Source of the DNA: an uncultured Muribaculaceae bacterium
GTDB lineage: Bacteria; Bacteroidota; Bacteroidia; Bacteroidales; Muribaculaceae
Length of the DNA stretch: 49,442 nucleotides
Reading direction: 5' to 3'
Assembly (NCBI GenBank): GCA_910586475.1
Contig: CAJUHM010000012.1
Location: forward strand, 1-49,442
Every line of letters begins with the position of its first letter. Position 1 is the first letter of the stretch. A program made the position numbers and the translations under genes. The notes below the pieces were generated by a model that was not told the origin of the DNA, did no database searches, and saw nothing but the letters and a program-made list of their open reading frames with translations. Positions 34,484 through 43,333 of this stretch are shown in pieces.

Positions 34484-34921
34484 TCAGTCGGGGATGGTGA
34501 GGGTCAGCCGTCGCGCGCCTTCGGCCAGTTCTTCGATGTCGACGCGGACTGTGTCAAGCGGCATTATGTCCTCTGCGCGGTCGGGCCATTCGATCAGGCA
34601 GAGGGCGCCAGAGTCGAAGTAGTCTTCGATTCCGATGTCGAGCACTTCGGCCAGGCTGTTGAGCCGGTAGAGATCGAAGTGGTAGATCAGTTCAGCTGTC
34701 GAATCGGAGCGGTATTCATTGACAATCGCAAAGGAGGGTGAAGATGCCAGATCTTCGGAAACTCCCAGAGCGCGTGCGAGTTCTGCGATGAAAGTCGTTT
34801 TTCCGGCCCCCATTGGTCCGTTGAAGGCAAATACGGTGAAGTCGCCCATCAGGTCGATGAACTGTCGGGCAGCTTGCGGAAGTTCCGCACGTGAGGGGAT
34901 GTCGATTGTGTGGGTAGTCAT
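34484..34921 (-). CDS. tsaE: tRNA threonylcarbamoyladenosine biosynthesis ATPase TsaE
   Basis: TsaE is the ATPase that supports TsaD and TsaB in placing threonylcarbamoyl on A37 of ANN-decoding tRNAs. The 145-residue protein has Walker A GPMGAGKTT (35-43), the SPSFAIVNEY switch stretch, HFDLYRL and LIEWPDR, all typical. Length is normal. It ends the minus-strand run that starts at the phospholipase gene, 39 bases after porX, and its stop touches the end of glpK. Confidence 0.96.
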   Translation of the reverse strand: MTTHTIDIPSRAELPQAARQFIDLMGDFTVFAFNGPMGAGKTTFIAELARALGVSEDLASSPSFAIVNEYRSDSTAELIYHFDLYRLNSLAEVLDIGIEDYFDSGALCLIEWPDRAEDIMPLDTVRVDIEELAEGARRLTLTIPD

Positions 34922-34960
34922 ATTCTTTCTGTCTGATTGATTGTTTTGAATGAGATTGGA

Positions 34961-36511
34961 TTATCGCGGAGAGAGAGTGATGATCGGAACGAGCATCTCT
35001 TCGAGGGATATGCCTCCGTGCTGGAATGTTCCGTCGTAGTATTGCACGTAGTAGTTATAGTTGTTCGGATAGGCGAAGAAGTCGCGGCCTGTGGCAAAGA
35101 TGTATGCCGTGCTGACGTTGGGAGACGGAAGCCCGAACAGGGCCGGGCGGGTTATTTCGTAGACCTGTTTCGGGTTGTATTTCAGATTTCGGCCGAGCTT
35201 GTAGCGCAGGTTGGTATTGGTGTTGCGTTCGCCGACGACGCGGATCGGATTGTCGACGCGGATTGTGCCGTGGTCAGTCGTGAGGACGAGTTTATAGCCT
35301 TTGTCGGCAATGCGGCGGATTATGTCGATGGCCGATGAGTGGCGGAACCATGATTGGGTGATCGAGCGGTAGGCTGCGTTGTTTGCCGCCAGTTCGCGTA
35401 TCATTTTTGATTCGGTTCGGGCGTGTGAGAGCATGTCGATGAAGTTGAGAACCAGTACGTTGAGGTCGTTGGGCTGGAGCGAGGCGAAATCGCGCAGGAA
35501 TCGCTCGCCGCTGGCAGTGTCGTTGATTTTGTTGTAGGAAAAGCGACACTGGCGGCGAAACCGGTTGAACTGTGTTTCGATGAGTGGCGATTCGTTGTGG
35601 TTTTTCCCCTCTTCACTCTCTTCGTCGACCCACAGGTCGGGAAACATCCGTTCGATGTCGGCCGGCATCAGTCCGGAGAAGATGGCGTTTCGTGCATATT
35701 GTGTGGCAGTCGGCAGAATCGAGCAGTAGAGGTCTTCTTCGTCGATGGTGAAATATTCGGAGAAGATCTGGCTTACCGAGCGCCACTGGTCGAGCCGGAA
35801 GTTGTCGATCAGCATGAAGAAGACTTTGTGGCCTTCGTCGAGCAGCGGAAAGACTTTGGATTTGAATATGTCGGGACTCATGACCGGCCGCGTGGGGTTT
35901 TCCGGATTCATCCAGTCGGCATAGTTGCGCCGGATGAATTTGGCAAAGGCGGTGTTGGCGTCGGCGCGCTGCATGTCGAGGAGCTGATCCATCGAAGTGT
36001 CGGCTGCGGCAAGTTCGAGTTCCCAGTGGACAAGTGTGCGATAGGTCTCTTTCCAGTCGGCTATGGTCGATGCGCTTGCGATCCGGTCTGCGATGGCGGA
36101 GAAGTTCTGCTGGTAGCCCGATGAGGATTTTGCAGATACGAGTTCCGAAGAGTGGAGGTGTTTTTTGATCGAGATGAAGATCTGGTTGGGGTTGACGGGT
36201 TTGATCAGGTAGTCGGCAATTTTGCTTCCGACGGCCTGGTCCATGATGTTTTCTTCCTCGCTTTTTGTGATCATTATAACTGGTATTGCCGGAGCGATCA
36301 GCTTGATTCTCTGCAGGGTTTCGAGCCCGGTCAGCCCCGGCATGTTTTCGTCGAGGATGATCAGGTCGAACTGACGGTCTTCGACAAGATGGAGCGCGTC
36401 GGCCCCGCTGTTGACGGTTACGACGTCATAGCCTTTTGTCTTGAGGAACATCACGTGGGGTTTGAGGAGATCTATCTCGTCGTCGGCCCAAAGAATAGTA
36501 TGGTTAGTCAT
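34961..36511 (-). CDS. porX: PorX-like response regulator with PglZ domain
   Basis: A 516-residue regulator. The N-terminal receiver domain (1-120) has the acidic pair D10-D11, the phospho-acceptor Asp54 in ILDENMPG, and K103 in the YLIKP motif. A helical linker (about 125-200) leads to a C-terminal PglZ/alkaline-phosphatase-like domain (about 215-516) with FMLIDNFRLDQW and LTTDHGT, which carry likely metal ligands. This build is that of PorX of Porphyromonas gingivalis, which controls type IX secretion genes and whose PglZ domain cleaves oligonucleotides. The partner kinase PorY is not adjacent. It lies 45 bases after the SprE/PorW gene. Confidence 0.92.
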   Translation of the reverse strand: MTNHTILWADDEIDLLKPHVMFLKTKGYDVVTVNSGADALHLVEDRQFDLIILDENMPGLTGLETLQRIKLIAPAIPVIMITKSEEENIMDQAVGSKIADYLIKPVNPNQIFISIKKHLHSSELVSAKSSSGYQQNFSAIADRIASASTIADWKETYRTLVHWELELAAADTSMDQLLDMQRADANTAFAKFIRRNYADWMNPENPTRPVMSPDIFKSKVFPLLDEGHKVFFMLIDNFRLDQWRSVSQIFSEYFTIDEEDLYCSILPTATQYARNAIFSGLMPADIERMFPDLWVDEESEEGKNHNESPLIETQFNRFRRQCRFSYNKINDTASGERFLRDFASLQPNDLNVLVLNFIDMLSHARTESKMIRELAANNAAYRSITQSWFRHSSAIDIIRRIADKGYKLVLTTDHGTIRVDNPIRVVGERNTNTNLRYKLGRNLKYNPKQVYEITRPALFGLPSPNVSTAYIFATGRDFFAYPNNYNYYVQYYDGTFQHGGISLEEMLVPIITLSPR

Positions 36512-36556
36512 AAGCTGATGTTTTTATGGAGGTGTCGGGAGAGGGGTGGGGTAGTG

Positions 36557-39500
36557 TTATTCGAAAAGAGGGTCGTCGCCTTCGCTGCCGACAGGAATTT
36601 CCGGGGTTGCCGGCGGAGGTGTCGGGGTCGCGGGTTTGGCGGGTTTGGCGGGTTTGGCTGGAACGGTGGGAGCGCTGACGGGCTTTTCGGTTTCCCGGGC
36701 GGTCGCTGTGTCGTCGGGAGTCTTTTTCGGCGCTGGCTGTTGGGGGTTGTCGGTGGGTGTGGGGAGGGAGTCAGGCGCCGGCTCGAGTTCCGGAATAACC
36801 GGTTCGTCATATTCGTCGGACGGAAGGACGCTTTCGTGGATGCGTTTCAGTCGGTCATCGCCTGCTGCGTCGAAATATTCTTCGAGCGATCGCCCTTCGT
36901 TGATCAGTATGTCATAGTCTCCGCGGGCAATGATCAGCGGTATGACTCCGGAGGGGAGGGTGAAGACGGGCGACGATTCGAGACCGGAACGGTAGGTTTC
37001 GATTTCGCGTCTGTTGTTGAATCCGGAGATGACGATCAGTCCGATCGGTCCGAACCGGAGAGACTCGAGGTCGAAGTCGCGCACGGAATAGGTCGTGAAG
37101 TTATGGCGTGCCACGTCGAAGAGAAGCGCATGGGAGTCGGTGGTCGCAACGGGATAGATCAGAAGCATGATCTGCGCTGTGTCGGTCCGGAAGGAGAATT
37201 CCGCGGGCTTGTTGTCGAGGCTGACGTGGGTCGAGTCGTTGCCCAGCCGGGTTGACCAGATCATTCCGCGCACATTCGATGACGAGGAGTTGAGGCGGCG
37301 TCCCTCGGCCAGCAGTCTGAGATAGGATGAGGCGAGGGGTGCGACATCGGTGTCGGGGAAGCGGCTGACCAGTTCGTTGAGCGTTTCCGAGAAGCGTTCG
37401 CTGTTGTTGTCGGTGACATAGCCGAGTGCGTCGAGGAAGAGGAATTTCGGCATTATGCGGCTCATCGGATATTCTTTTCTGACGAGGGCGCAGATCTGGT
37501 GGAGCGTTGCGTTGTCGTTGTTGAAGTATGCAGTGTAGGCTTTGTCGTAGAGAGAGGCTTCTTCTTCGGTCATTCGTCTCAGTTTGTCCATGTAGTCCGG
37601 ATCTGCGAGAGCCTGCCCGTAGGTCGATTCAGGGAATTCTTCGAGAATCAGCTGGCGGTAGGTTGAGGCTTTGGCCTGCTGATCGGAGAGCATGAACATC
37701 AGATAGAGGTTATAGTAGGCGTCCAGGCGGTAGATGTTGTCCGGATAGCGGGAGATGAGCCTGAGGAAGGCTTTTTCGGATGCGTTATAGTCCTGCATGC
37801 GGTCTTTCAGGATGACACCCATGTTGTAGAGTCCTTCCTGGATCACTTCGTTTGCGGTCGCTTTCTCGGCTTCGTCGGAGGGAATCTGCCGCAGATAATA
37901 TTCGGGGAAATGTGGGTCGGAAGCGCGTTCGAGAGCTTCGCGGGAAGCGGCTTCGTCGGCAGTTTCCTCTATGATCGAGTCTGCGGGAAGGCCGGTTTCG
38001 TCGTCCGGATTCTCAATCGGTTCTTCGAAACGGCTGAAGGATGCTTTGTTGCGGCGGCGCCAGTCATCTTCAAGCTTGCGGCTTCCCCACCGTTTCTGGA
38101 ATTCCGTGCGTCCGGCGTTGCGTGTCGCCTGGTTGTAGAAGTACCACGATTTGTCGGTGTTGAGCATGAAGGTGTTGGGCGCGGATGCGCCGGTCTGGTT
38201 CAGCCCGGTGCCTGCGGCGGCCTGCTGGGCGAGATACTCTTCTCGTGCGGCGTTCTCGGCTTCCTCTTTTTCCCGTTTTTTGAGATCTTCGATGATGCGG
38301 TCGACGATCTGTCGCTGTTGTTCGGGAGTCATTTCGGCCAGGCGCAGAAGTGAGTCCTGAAGGGTGACGTTCTGGGAATATATGGCGAGCTCGTCAAGCA
38401 CGTCGGAGCGGCGCTTTATGGTCGCGTAGTCGGGCCGGTTTTCCGGGATCTGCGGGATTGCGGCGGAGTAGCATGGCTGGGCAAGATTATATTCTCCGCG
38501 GGCGTAGTATAGGCTACCGAGAGCGAGATTGGCCAGGGCTGACTCGATTCCGTTGCGCGTCGAGTTGTCGATAGCCATGCGGTAGTTTTGGATTGCGTTG
38601 GCCGAGTCGGCGCGAGAGAGATAGAGGTTGCCTATCGCGTAGTAGATCTGGTCGAGATACTGTGTGTTGGCGCTGTATCGTGTGAGTCCTTTGAGCGATT
38701 TTACTTCGGGGGCTATGTCGCTTCCCTGGAATACCTCGCTCTGCTTTATGCGGGCATTGAATCTGGTGCGGTAGGGGATCGCAGACATCGATCCGACTTT
38801 GCGGAATGCCTTGTAGGCTTGTGCGTTTTCTCCGGTCAGGGAGTAGAGCTGCCCGAGCAGGAATGTCAGTCGGGCTTTCTGTTCGCTTTTGGCTTCTTTT
38901 GCAACCTTTTCGAGATATGGGATCGCGGCGGCATATTCTTTGCGGCGCACATAGAGGTCAGCCATGTCGTAGTTGTAGAGGTCGACAAGGGCCTTGTCTG
39001 TCAGGTCTTTTTCGGTGATCGGGCGCAGGATGCCTTCGGCTTCAAACAGCCAGTCGATCGCGATGTAGGATCTGGCCTGCCATAGTTTTGCTTCGGTGAC
39101 TGTCGCCGGAAGCCACCAGAAGTGTTTTTCGATATAGAAGAAAGTCGCAGCTGCGCCGAGGAAGTCTCCGCCCATGTACTGACTTCGACCCATCATGAGC
39201 CATGCGTTGTGGAGAAACGGGTTATATTCCTCGCGTTTGAGCCATTTTTTGTATTCCGGCGATGATTTTCCTGCTTTACGTGCGGGTCGTTTCTTTATTG
39301 ATCGGACCTGGATGGCTTTCTGTGCTTTCTCGATTGAGCGTTTGAAGTCGCCTGAGGGCTGCGGGGCTTTTTCGTCGGCATATGCTTCGGCGGGATGCAT
39401 GAAGAGGGTTGTGCGGGTGAAGTCGTCTTCATATTTGCTTTCGAGTTCGCCGATTGTCTTCTTGTAGTGTTCGTCGCCGTTGAAATAGATGTTGTAGCGG

Positions 39501-39613
39501 GTTATGAAGGCTGTGTATTTTCTTGAAGCGGCTGTGTTTTTTCTGAGGCTGCACCCCGACAGGGCCAGTCCCGACACGATGGCAACCAACAAAAATAACC
39601 GGCTCAGTTTCAT
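36557..39613 (-). CDS. SprE/PorW-like tetratricopeptide lipoprotein (type IX secretion)
   Basis: A 1018-residue lipoprotein (lipobox LALSGC, Cys21). The mature protein starts with the SprE/PorW hallmark KYTAFITRYNIYFNGDEHYK and continues with repeated helical tetratricopeptide-like units to about residue 750. Typical units are AWLMMGRSQYMGGDFLGAAATF, YYAIGNLYLSRADSANAIQN and FDVARHN. A small alpha/beta region then precedes a proline-rich tail (about 930-1010). SprE and PorW are needed for type IX secretion in Flavobacterium and Porphyromonas, where they connect to the core complex at the outer membrane. Placement directly upstream of porX supports the call. No other T9SS structural gene is in the window, so secretion itself is not shown. 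Confidence 0.85.
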   Translation of the reverse strand: MKLSRLFLLVAIVSGLALSGCSLRKNTAASRKYTAFITRYNIYFNGDEHYKKTIGELESKYEDDFTRTTLFMHPAEAYADEKAPQPSGDFKRSIEKAQKAIQVRSIKKRPARKAGKSSPEYKKWLKREEYNPFLHNAWLMMGRSQYMGGDFLGAAATFFYIEKHFWWLPATVTEAKLWQARSYIAIDWLFEAEGILRPITEKDLTDKALVDLYNYDMADLYVRRKEYAAAIPYLEKVAKEAKSEQKARLTFLLGQLYSLTGENAQAYKAFRKVGSMSAIPYRTRFNARIKQSEVFQGSDIAPEVKSLKGLTRYSANTQYLDQIYYAIGNLYLSRADSANAIQNYRMAIDNSTRNGIESALANLALGSLYYARGEYNLAQPCYSAAIPQIPENRPDYATIKRRSDVLDELAIYSQNVTLQDSLLRLAEMTPEQQRQIVDRIIEDLKKREKEEAENAAREEYLAQQAAAGTGLNQTGASAPNTFMLNTDKSWYFYNQATRNAGRTEFQKRWGSRKLEDDWRRRNKASFSRFEEPIENPDDETGLPADSIIEETADEAASREALERASDPHFPEYYLRQIPSDEAEKATANEVIQEGLYNMGVILKDRMQDYNASEKAFLRLISRYPDNIYRLDAYYNLYLMFMLSDQQAKASTYRQLILEEFPESTYGQALADPDYMDKLRRMTEEEASLYDKAYTAYFNNDNATLHQICALVRKEYPMSRIMPKFLFLDALGYVTDNNSERFSETLNELVSRFPDTDVAPLASSYLRLLAEGRRLNSSSSNVRGMIWSTRLGNDSTHVSLDNKPAEFSFRTDTAQIMLLIYPVATTDSHALLFDVARHNFTTYSVRDFDLESLRFGPIGLIVISGFNNRREIETYRSGLESSPVFTLPSGVIPLIIARGDYDILINEGRSLEEYFDAAGDDRLKRIHESVLPSDEYDEPVIPELEPAPDSLPTPTDNPQQPAPKKTPDDTATARETEKPVSAPTVPAKPAKPAKPATPTPPPATPEIPVGSEGDDPLFE
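36632..36658 (-). repeat. Three 9-base tandem repeats in the SprE-like gene
   Basis: The unit GGGTTTGGC is repeated three times without change (36632-36640, 36641-36649, 36650-36658). On the coding strand it reads as Ala-Lys-Pro units in the proline-rich tail, where unit number could vary without a frame change. Confidence 0.8.
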
Positions 39614-39692
39614 AGATCATCAGTGGGCGCGTTGTGACGCTTCTTTCATAACGCGTAAGAAAGCTATATTATTGCATTGGACACTTCGGGTG

Positions 39693-40490
39693 TCATCGGG
39701 GTGAGAATATGCGGGCAATCATATAGGCGCCTGTCATTACGATGACGATCAGCGCCGAGCATGGCACATTGACGACCGAACTCAGCAGCAGGCCACCGAC
39801 GCTGCAGATCAGAGAGATGGCCGCCGAGGCAGTCATCATTGCCGGAAAGCGGCGACAGAAGGTCTCGGCAACGAGCTGCGGCAGGGCGAACATCGACATC
39901 AGAAGCATGATGCCGACGAGGCGGATCGTCAGCACGATGCATACGGAGATCAGGACGGTCATCGCGTAGCTGATGAAGCGCACCGGAATGTGCATGACGC
40001 GTGCGAAATCGCGGTCGAACGCGCATGCGAGTATCGGACGGTAGAACGCTATGAAGAATGCCAGCAGGATAGTCGTGAAGATTCCGAATGTCCAGAGATC
40101 GGCCGGGGAAATAGTCAGGACGTTTCCGAACAGAAACGTGTTTAGCTCCGGGACATAGCCTGGTGTGAGAAAGACGAAGATGATGCCTATGGCCATGCCG
40201 AGAGCCCAGACAACGGCTATTGCGGAGTCTTCGCGCATTTTCTGGCGGGCGGCAAGCCATTCGACTCCGGCCGATGCGCCGATGGCAAACATCGTTGCGG
40301 TGATCAGCGGGTTGATTCCGAGGAAGTAGCCGATTCCGAGGCCTCCGAAGCAGGCGTGGGTGATTCCGCCGCTGATCGCAACGAGACGCCGGGTCACGAT
40401 GTAGGTGCCGATGATTGCCGCTGCTACGCTGATGAGCGCGACTCCGAGAAGGGCTCTCTGGAAAAAGGCATATTGGAGAATGTCGGCCAT
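39693..40490 (-). CDS. ABC-3 family metal ion transporter permease
   Basis: A 265-residue inner-membrane permease of the ZnuB/MntB type, starting at the ATG at 40490 (MADILQYAFFQRALLG). It has eight or so hydrophobic segments and the family stretches GTYIVTRRLVAISGGITHACFGG and MLLMSMFALPQLVAE. Such permeases import Zn2+, Mn2+ or Fe2+ with an ATPase and a binding protein; neither is adjacent, so they must be encoded elsewhere. It follows the small CCGxHxxCE membrane protein by 16 bases and precedes the SprE-like gene by 79. The metal cannot be told from sequence. Confidence 0.93.
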   Translation of the reverse strand: MADILQYAFFQRALLGVALISVAAAIIGTYIVTRRLVAISGGITHACFGGLGIGYFLGINPLITATMFAIGASAGVEWLAARQKMREDSAIAVVWALGMAIGIIFVFLTPGYVPELNTFLFGNVLTISPADLWTFGIFTTILLAFFIAFYRPILACAFDRDFARVMHIPVRFISYAMTVLISVCIVLTIRLVGIMLLMSMFALPQLVAETFCRRFPAMMTASAAISLICSVGGLLLSSVVNVPCSALIVIVMTGAYMIARIFSPR

Positions 40491-40506
40491 GCTTTCGGGA
40501 TGGTTT

Positions 40507-40923
40507 TTAGTGGTTACTGTGTTGCCGGGCTTCGGCAACGATCATCAGAAGTTCGTCGCGGACGGGAGTCGGCAATTCGATGCCCCGGAGCTGTATGCTG
40601 CGAGCCCAGCCGGCGATGTCGCCGGGCAGAAGGGTCAGGAGCACGTTGCGGAATTCCTCGATTGCCTCGTCATCGTAGTCGTCGGGCTTGATCCCTCGGA
40701 AACGGTCGAGCTCTTCGTCATCGTAGTATTCGATTTCTTTGCTGACGGCTGCCAGAAGCGAGTCGCGTTCGCATGTGATATGCATTCCGCAGCATTGTTC
40801 AGGCTCCACGACATCCGGAGCTTCCTCTCCGGGTGCCAGATTGCGGAGCTTGCGACGGTGGAAATAATAGAGAACGGCGCCTGTGACGATCAGGGCAAGA
40901 AATATGTAAAAAGCTACTATCAT
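40507..40923 (-). CDS. Small membrane protein with a CCGxHxxCE motif
   Basis: A 138-residue protein of unknown function. One membrane segment lies at residues 3-20, followed by a basic stop-transfer stretch (YYFHRRKLR), so most of the protein is cytoplasmic. The motif EQCCGMHITCERDSLL (about 43-58) has three cysteines and a histidine and could bind a metal or an iron-sulfur cluster. The remaining part is acidic and helical. Its ATG overlaps the aroA stop by 4 bases, and the metal permease follows by 16 bases, which fits but does not prove a metal-related role. Confidence 0.82.
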   Translation of the reverse strand: MIVAFYIFLALIVTGAVLYYFHRRKLRNLAPGEEAPDVVEPEQCCGMHITCERDSLLAAVSKEIEYYDDEELDRFRGIKPDDYDDEAIEEFRNVLLTLLPGDIAGWARSIQLRGIELPTPVRDELLMIVAEARQHSNH

Positions 40924-42203
40924 TGTTCTTCGCTGAAAAGTTCTTCGTAGGATATGTTTCCGTCCACGAGTTTGAAGCCGGCGGATTTCAGATCATCCCA
41001 GAAGCGGGGGTAGGATTTGGTGACTACTTCCGCATCGCAGATCTTGATTCCGGGAATATAGATGGCCACTGGGGCGAGGGCCATAGCCATGCGGTGGTCG
41101 CCGTAGGTTCTGAATTCGGGCAGTCCGGCAATGGGTATCCGGTTGCCGAGCCATTCGAGGGTGTCGTCGCCGATTATCTCGGTCGGAACACCGATTCGTT
41201 TCAGTTCGGTCTGCAGGCTTCCGAGCCGGTCGCATTCCTTTAGACGGAGGGTTGCGAGTCCGCTGAGTCGGAACGGAATTCCGATGAGTGAGCATGTCAC
41301 GGCGATCGCCGGGGCGAGGTCGGGGTTCTGTGACAGGTCTCTGACAAAGCGGGGTGAAATGTCGGGCGAGGCTGTCAGTTCGGCTGCCGGACCCTCATTG
41401 CTGTAGTCGGGGGTGAACTCTGTTGTCACGCATAGACTGGAGAAAATTTCCGGGAGGCTTGCGTCGCCTTGAGCGGATTCTGGAGTCAGTCCGAGGAGTG
41501 TTATGAATCCGGAGGAAACCGCTTCGATCTCATACCAGAAGGCTGCGGCACTCCAGTCGGGCTCGATTTCCGGGATCGGATTCCGGAAAGTGCCTTCCGC
41601 AACGGTTATCGTGAGGTTCGACCGCTCTGCTTCGATTCCGGCCTTCCGCATCATTGAGAGTGTCAGGTCGATGTAGGGCATCGATCCAGATTCGGCCATG
41701 AGGTTGACAGTCAGTCCTCCGTTGAATGTCGGGGCGACCATCAGAAGGGCGGAGACAAACTGAGAGCTCATCGATGCGTCGATGTCGATCGTGCCGCCGC
41801 AGAGTTTTCGGCCTGAGATTTTCAGGGGCGGATATCCTTCCTGGCCGAGATAGTCGATCTGTGCGCCGAGAGCGCGCAGAGATTCGACAAGCGGCCCGAT
41901 GGGGCGATGCCGCATCCGCTCGTTGCCTGTCAGAACGACCTCGCGGTCCGGAGTGGCGGCATATAGGGCTGTCAGAAAGCGCATTGCTGTGCCTGCGCCG
42001 TCGATGTCGGTTTCGGCAGCTGTCGGATCGGCGAGGGCCGAGGCCAGAACATTCGCGTCGTCGCAGTCGGCTCTATGAAGGAGCGCGTCGGGTTGCCCGC
42101 ACAGGTAATTGATAATCATTGCGCGGTTTGACATGCTTTTCGACAGCGGAAGCCGGATTTCCGCTTCCGGAAGTTCTTGCGGTGGGATGATACGGTAGTC
42201 CAT
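40920..42203 (-). CDS. aroA: 3-phosphoshikimate 1-carboxyvinyltransferase (EPSP synthase)
   Basis: AroA joins shikimate-3-phosphate with phosphoenolpyruvate in the route to chorismate and aromatic amino acids; it is the glyphosate target. The 427 residues show PLSKSMSNRA (19-28, with the substrate lysine and serine), GAGTAMRFLTA, SSQFVSALLM, and YGDHRMAMAL near the C-terminus. Length is normal. It overlaps the next gene by 4 bases and follows the phospholipase gene by about 90 bases; no other shikimate gene is nearby. Confidence 0.96.
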   Translation of the reverse strand: MDYRIIPPQELPEAEIRLPLSKSMSNRAMIINYLCGQPDALLHRADCDDANVLASALADPTAAETDIDGAGTAMRFLTALYAATPDREVVLTGNERMRHRPIGPLVESLRALGAQIDYLGQEGYPPLKISGRKLCGGTIDIDASMSSQFVSALLMVAPTFNGGLTVNLMAESGSMPYIDLTLSMMRKAGIEAERSNLTITVAEGTFRNPIPEIEPDWSAAAFWYEIEAVSSGFITLLGLTPESAQGDASLPEIFSSLCVTTEFTPDYSNEGPAAELTASPDISPRFVRDLSQNPDLAPAIAVTCSLIGIPFRLSGLATLRLKECDRLGSLQTELKRIGVPTEIIGDDTLEWLGNRIPIAGLPEFRTYGDHRMAMALAPVAIYIPGIKICDAEVVTKSYPRFWDDLKSAGFKLVDGNISYEELFSEEQ

Positions 42204-42293
42204 TTTTTGGTAGTTGATGTCTGATGAGGGTGCGGGTGTGGTCTGCGTTCAGTAAAAAAGCCGTTCTGTCGTCATGGAAAGTCTCGTCAGGGG

Positions 42294-43139
42294 TCAGAAG
42301 TCAGAGAAGATGCGCGGCTTGATGACGATGCCGACGCGGAACATCGAGTGGAACTTCTTGTATTCGAGCAGACCTTCGCCGTAGCCGTTGTAGTATTGGG
42401 CGAACAGATATTGGTTTTCTCTTTTGAAAAGACGGTAGTTGAATTCGATTATTGTGTTGTAGTTGAGATTCCAGCCGCGGCGTTTGACAAGAGTGACCGA
42501 GGCTCCGAAGCGGCGGTTGCGCGAGAAGACCTGTGTCCCGACCTGATAGATGCCTGAATAGTCGAGAATGTCGCGGTTTTCGCCGCCGTCGACGATCGGA
42601 ATCCAGAATTTTCCATGGACAATGAATGTCGGCTCGATCATGATGTTGGCTCCGAATGAGATCTTGTTCCAGGAACGGGATTTGACGCCGTCGCGCCCGT
42701 TGCTTTCATGTTCGGCCAGAACCATCAGTTTGCCGATGAACCGGTCTTTGACGAAAAGAGGTTTGACAAGTCCTATGCCCGGATTGAAGTTGAGGTCGGT
42801 CATCGGCATCGAGTTCTCGAGCACGTTCCAGAAGACCTTCTGCGTGTAGAATAGAAAGAGATATGTGTTCCAGGGAAGTGTGCTTCGGGTCAGTCGCTGT
42901 GCGATAGAGATCTGAAACTTTACGTTTGAGTTTGTCTTTGTCGGGGTTTCGCCGATGGGGACGCCGAATGTGAAGTAGTTGTCTTTGTAGAGACCGAAAT
43001 AGGGTTGATTGTCGAAGTCGCGCCGCAGGCTGTCGGTGTCGATGGTCATGCTGTCGGGTGCGACGATCTGCGCCTTAAGTCCGAAGTGACTCATCAGCGG
43101 AGAGATCATAAGCAGCAAAAAAAGATATTTCAGTTTCAT
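42294..43139 (-). CDS. pldA: Outer-membrane phospholipase A (OMPLA/PldA family)
   Basis: A 281-residue outer-membrane beta-barrel that hydrolyses phospholipids reaching the outer leaflet, part of lipid-asymmetry upkeep. A signal peptide (1-23) is followed by amphipathic strands and a terminal phenylalanine (IFSDF), as in barrel proteins. The catalytic His144, Ser146 and Asn158 in EHESNG and SRSWNK match E. coli H142, S144 and N156 in order and spacing, and YTQKVFW is also conserved. A TAnnTTTG box ends only 4 bases before this ATG, so the message may be almost leaderless, or the start may lie a few codons further in. Confidence 0.9.
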   Translation of the reverse strand: MKLKYLFLLLMISPLMSHFGLKAQIVAPDSMTIDTDSLRRDFDNQPYFGLYKDNYFTFGVPIGETPTKTNSNVKFQISIAQRLTRSTLPWNTYLFLFYTQKVFWNVLENSMPMTDLNFNPGIGLVKPLFVKDRFIGKLMVLAEHESNGRDGVKSRSWNKISFGANIMIEPTFIVHGKFWIPIVDGGENRDILDYSGIYQVGTQVFSRNRRFGASVTLVKRRGWNLNYNTIIEFNYRLFKRENQYLFAQYYNGYGEGLLEYKKFHSMFRVGIVIKPRIFSDF

Positions 43140-43143
43140 TCCG

Positions 43144-43151
43144 CAAAGTTA
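43144..43151 (-). promoter_or_regulatory. Promoter box directly before pldA
   Basis: TAACTTTG on the minus strand, a full TAnnTTTG match, ending 4 bases before the pldA ATG. No TTTG is seen at the -33 distance. It may also serve the genes from aroA down to tsaE. Confidence 0.45.
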
Positions 43152-43254
43152 ATCACTCGCCGAGGATTTTCATAGTCCGCGGGGCTGGTTTTTATCAGGA
43201 GGGACATTGCTTTTTGTAAAAATCGGCCGAAACGGTTAATCCGTAGTCACATTG

Positions 43255-43286
43255 TTTGCGCGTTTGCTCGTTTATCGCTAATTTTG
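43255..43286 (+). promoter_or_regulatory. Promoter for the thioredoxin-like lipoprotein and comM
   Basis: TTTG at 43255-43258, a 20-base spacer, then TAATTTTG at 43279-43286. The leader to the ATG at 43334 would be about 40 bases. Divergent from the pldA promoter. Confidence 0.65.
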
Positions 43287-43333
43287 TGAATCAACAGAAA
43301 CGATCGGCAGATGCCGGCCGTCGAACAGGAAAA

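Noticed and set aside
36152..37255. Long plus-strand open frame opposite porX and the SprE-like gene
   Set aside because: It is the antisense shadow of two well-supported genes; its composition (Gly, Val, Arg rich) reflects the C/G-rich third positions of the real frames.
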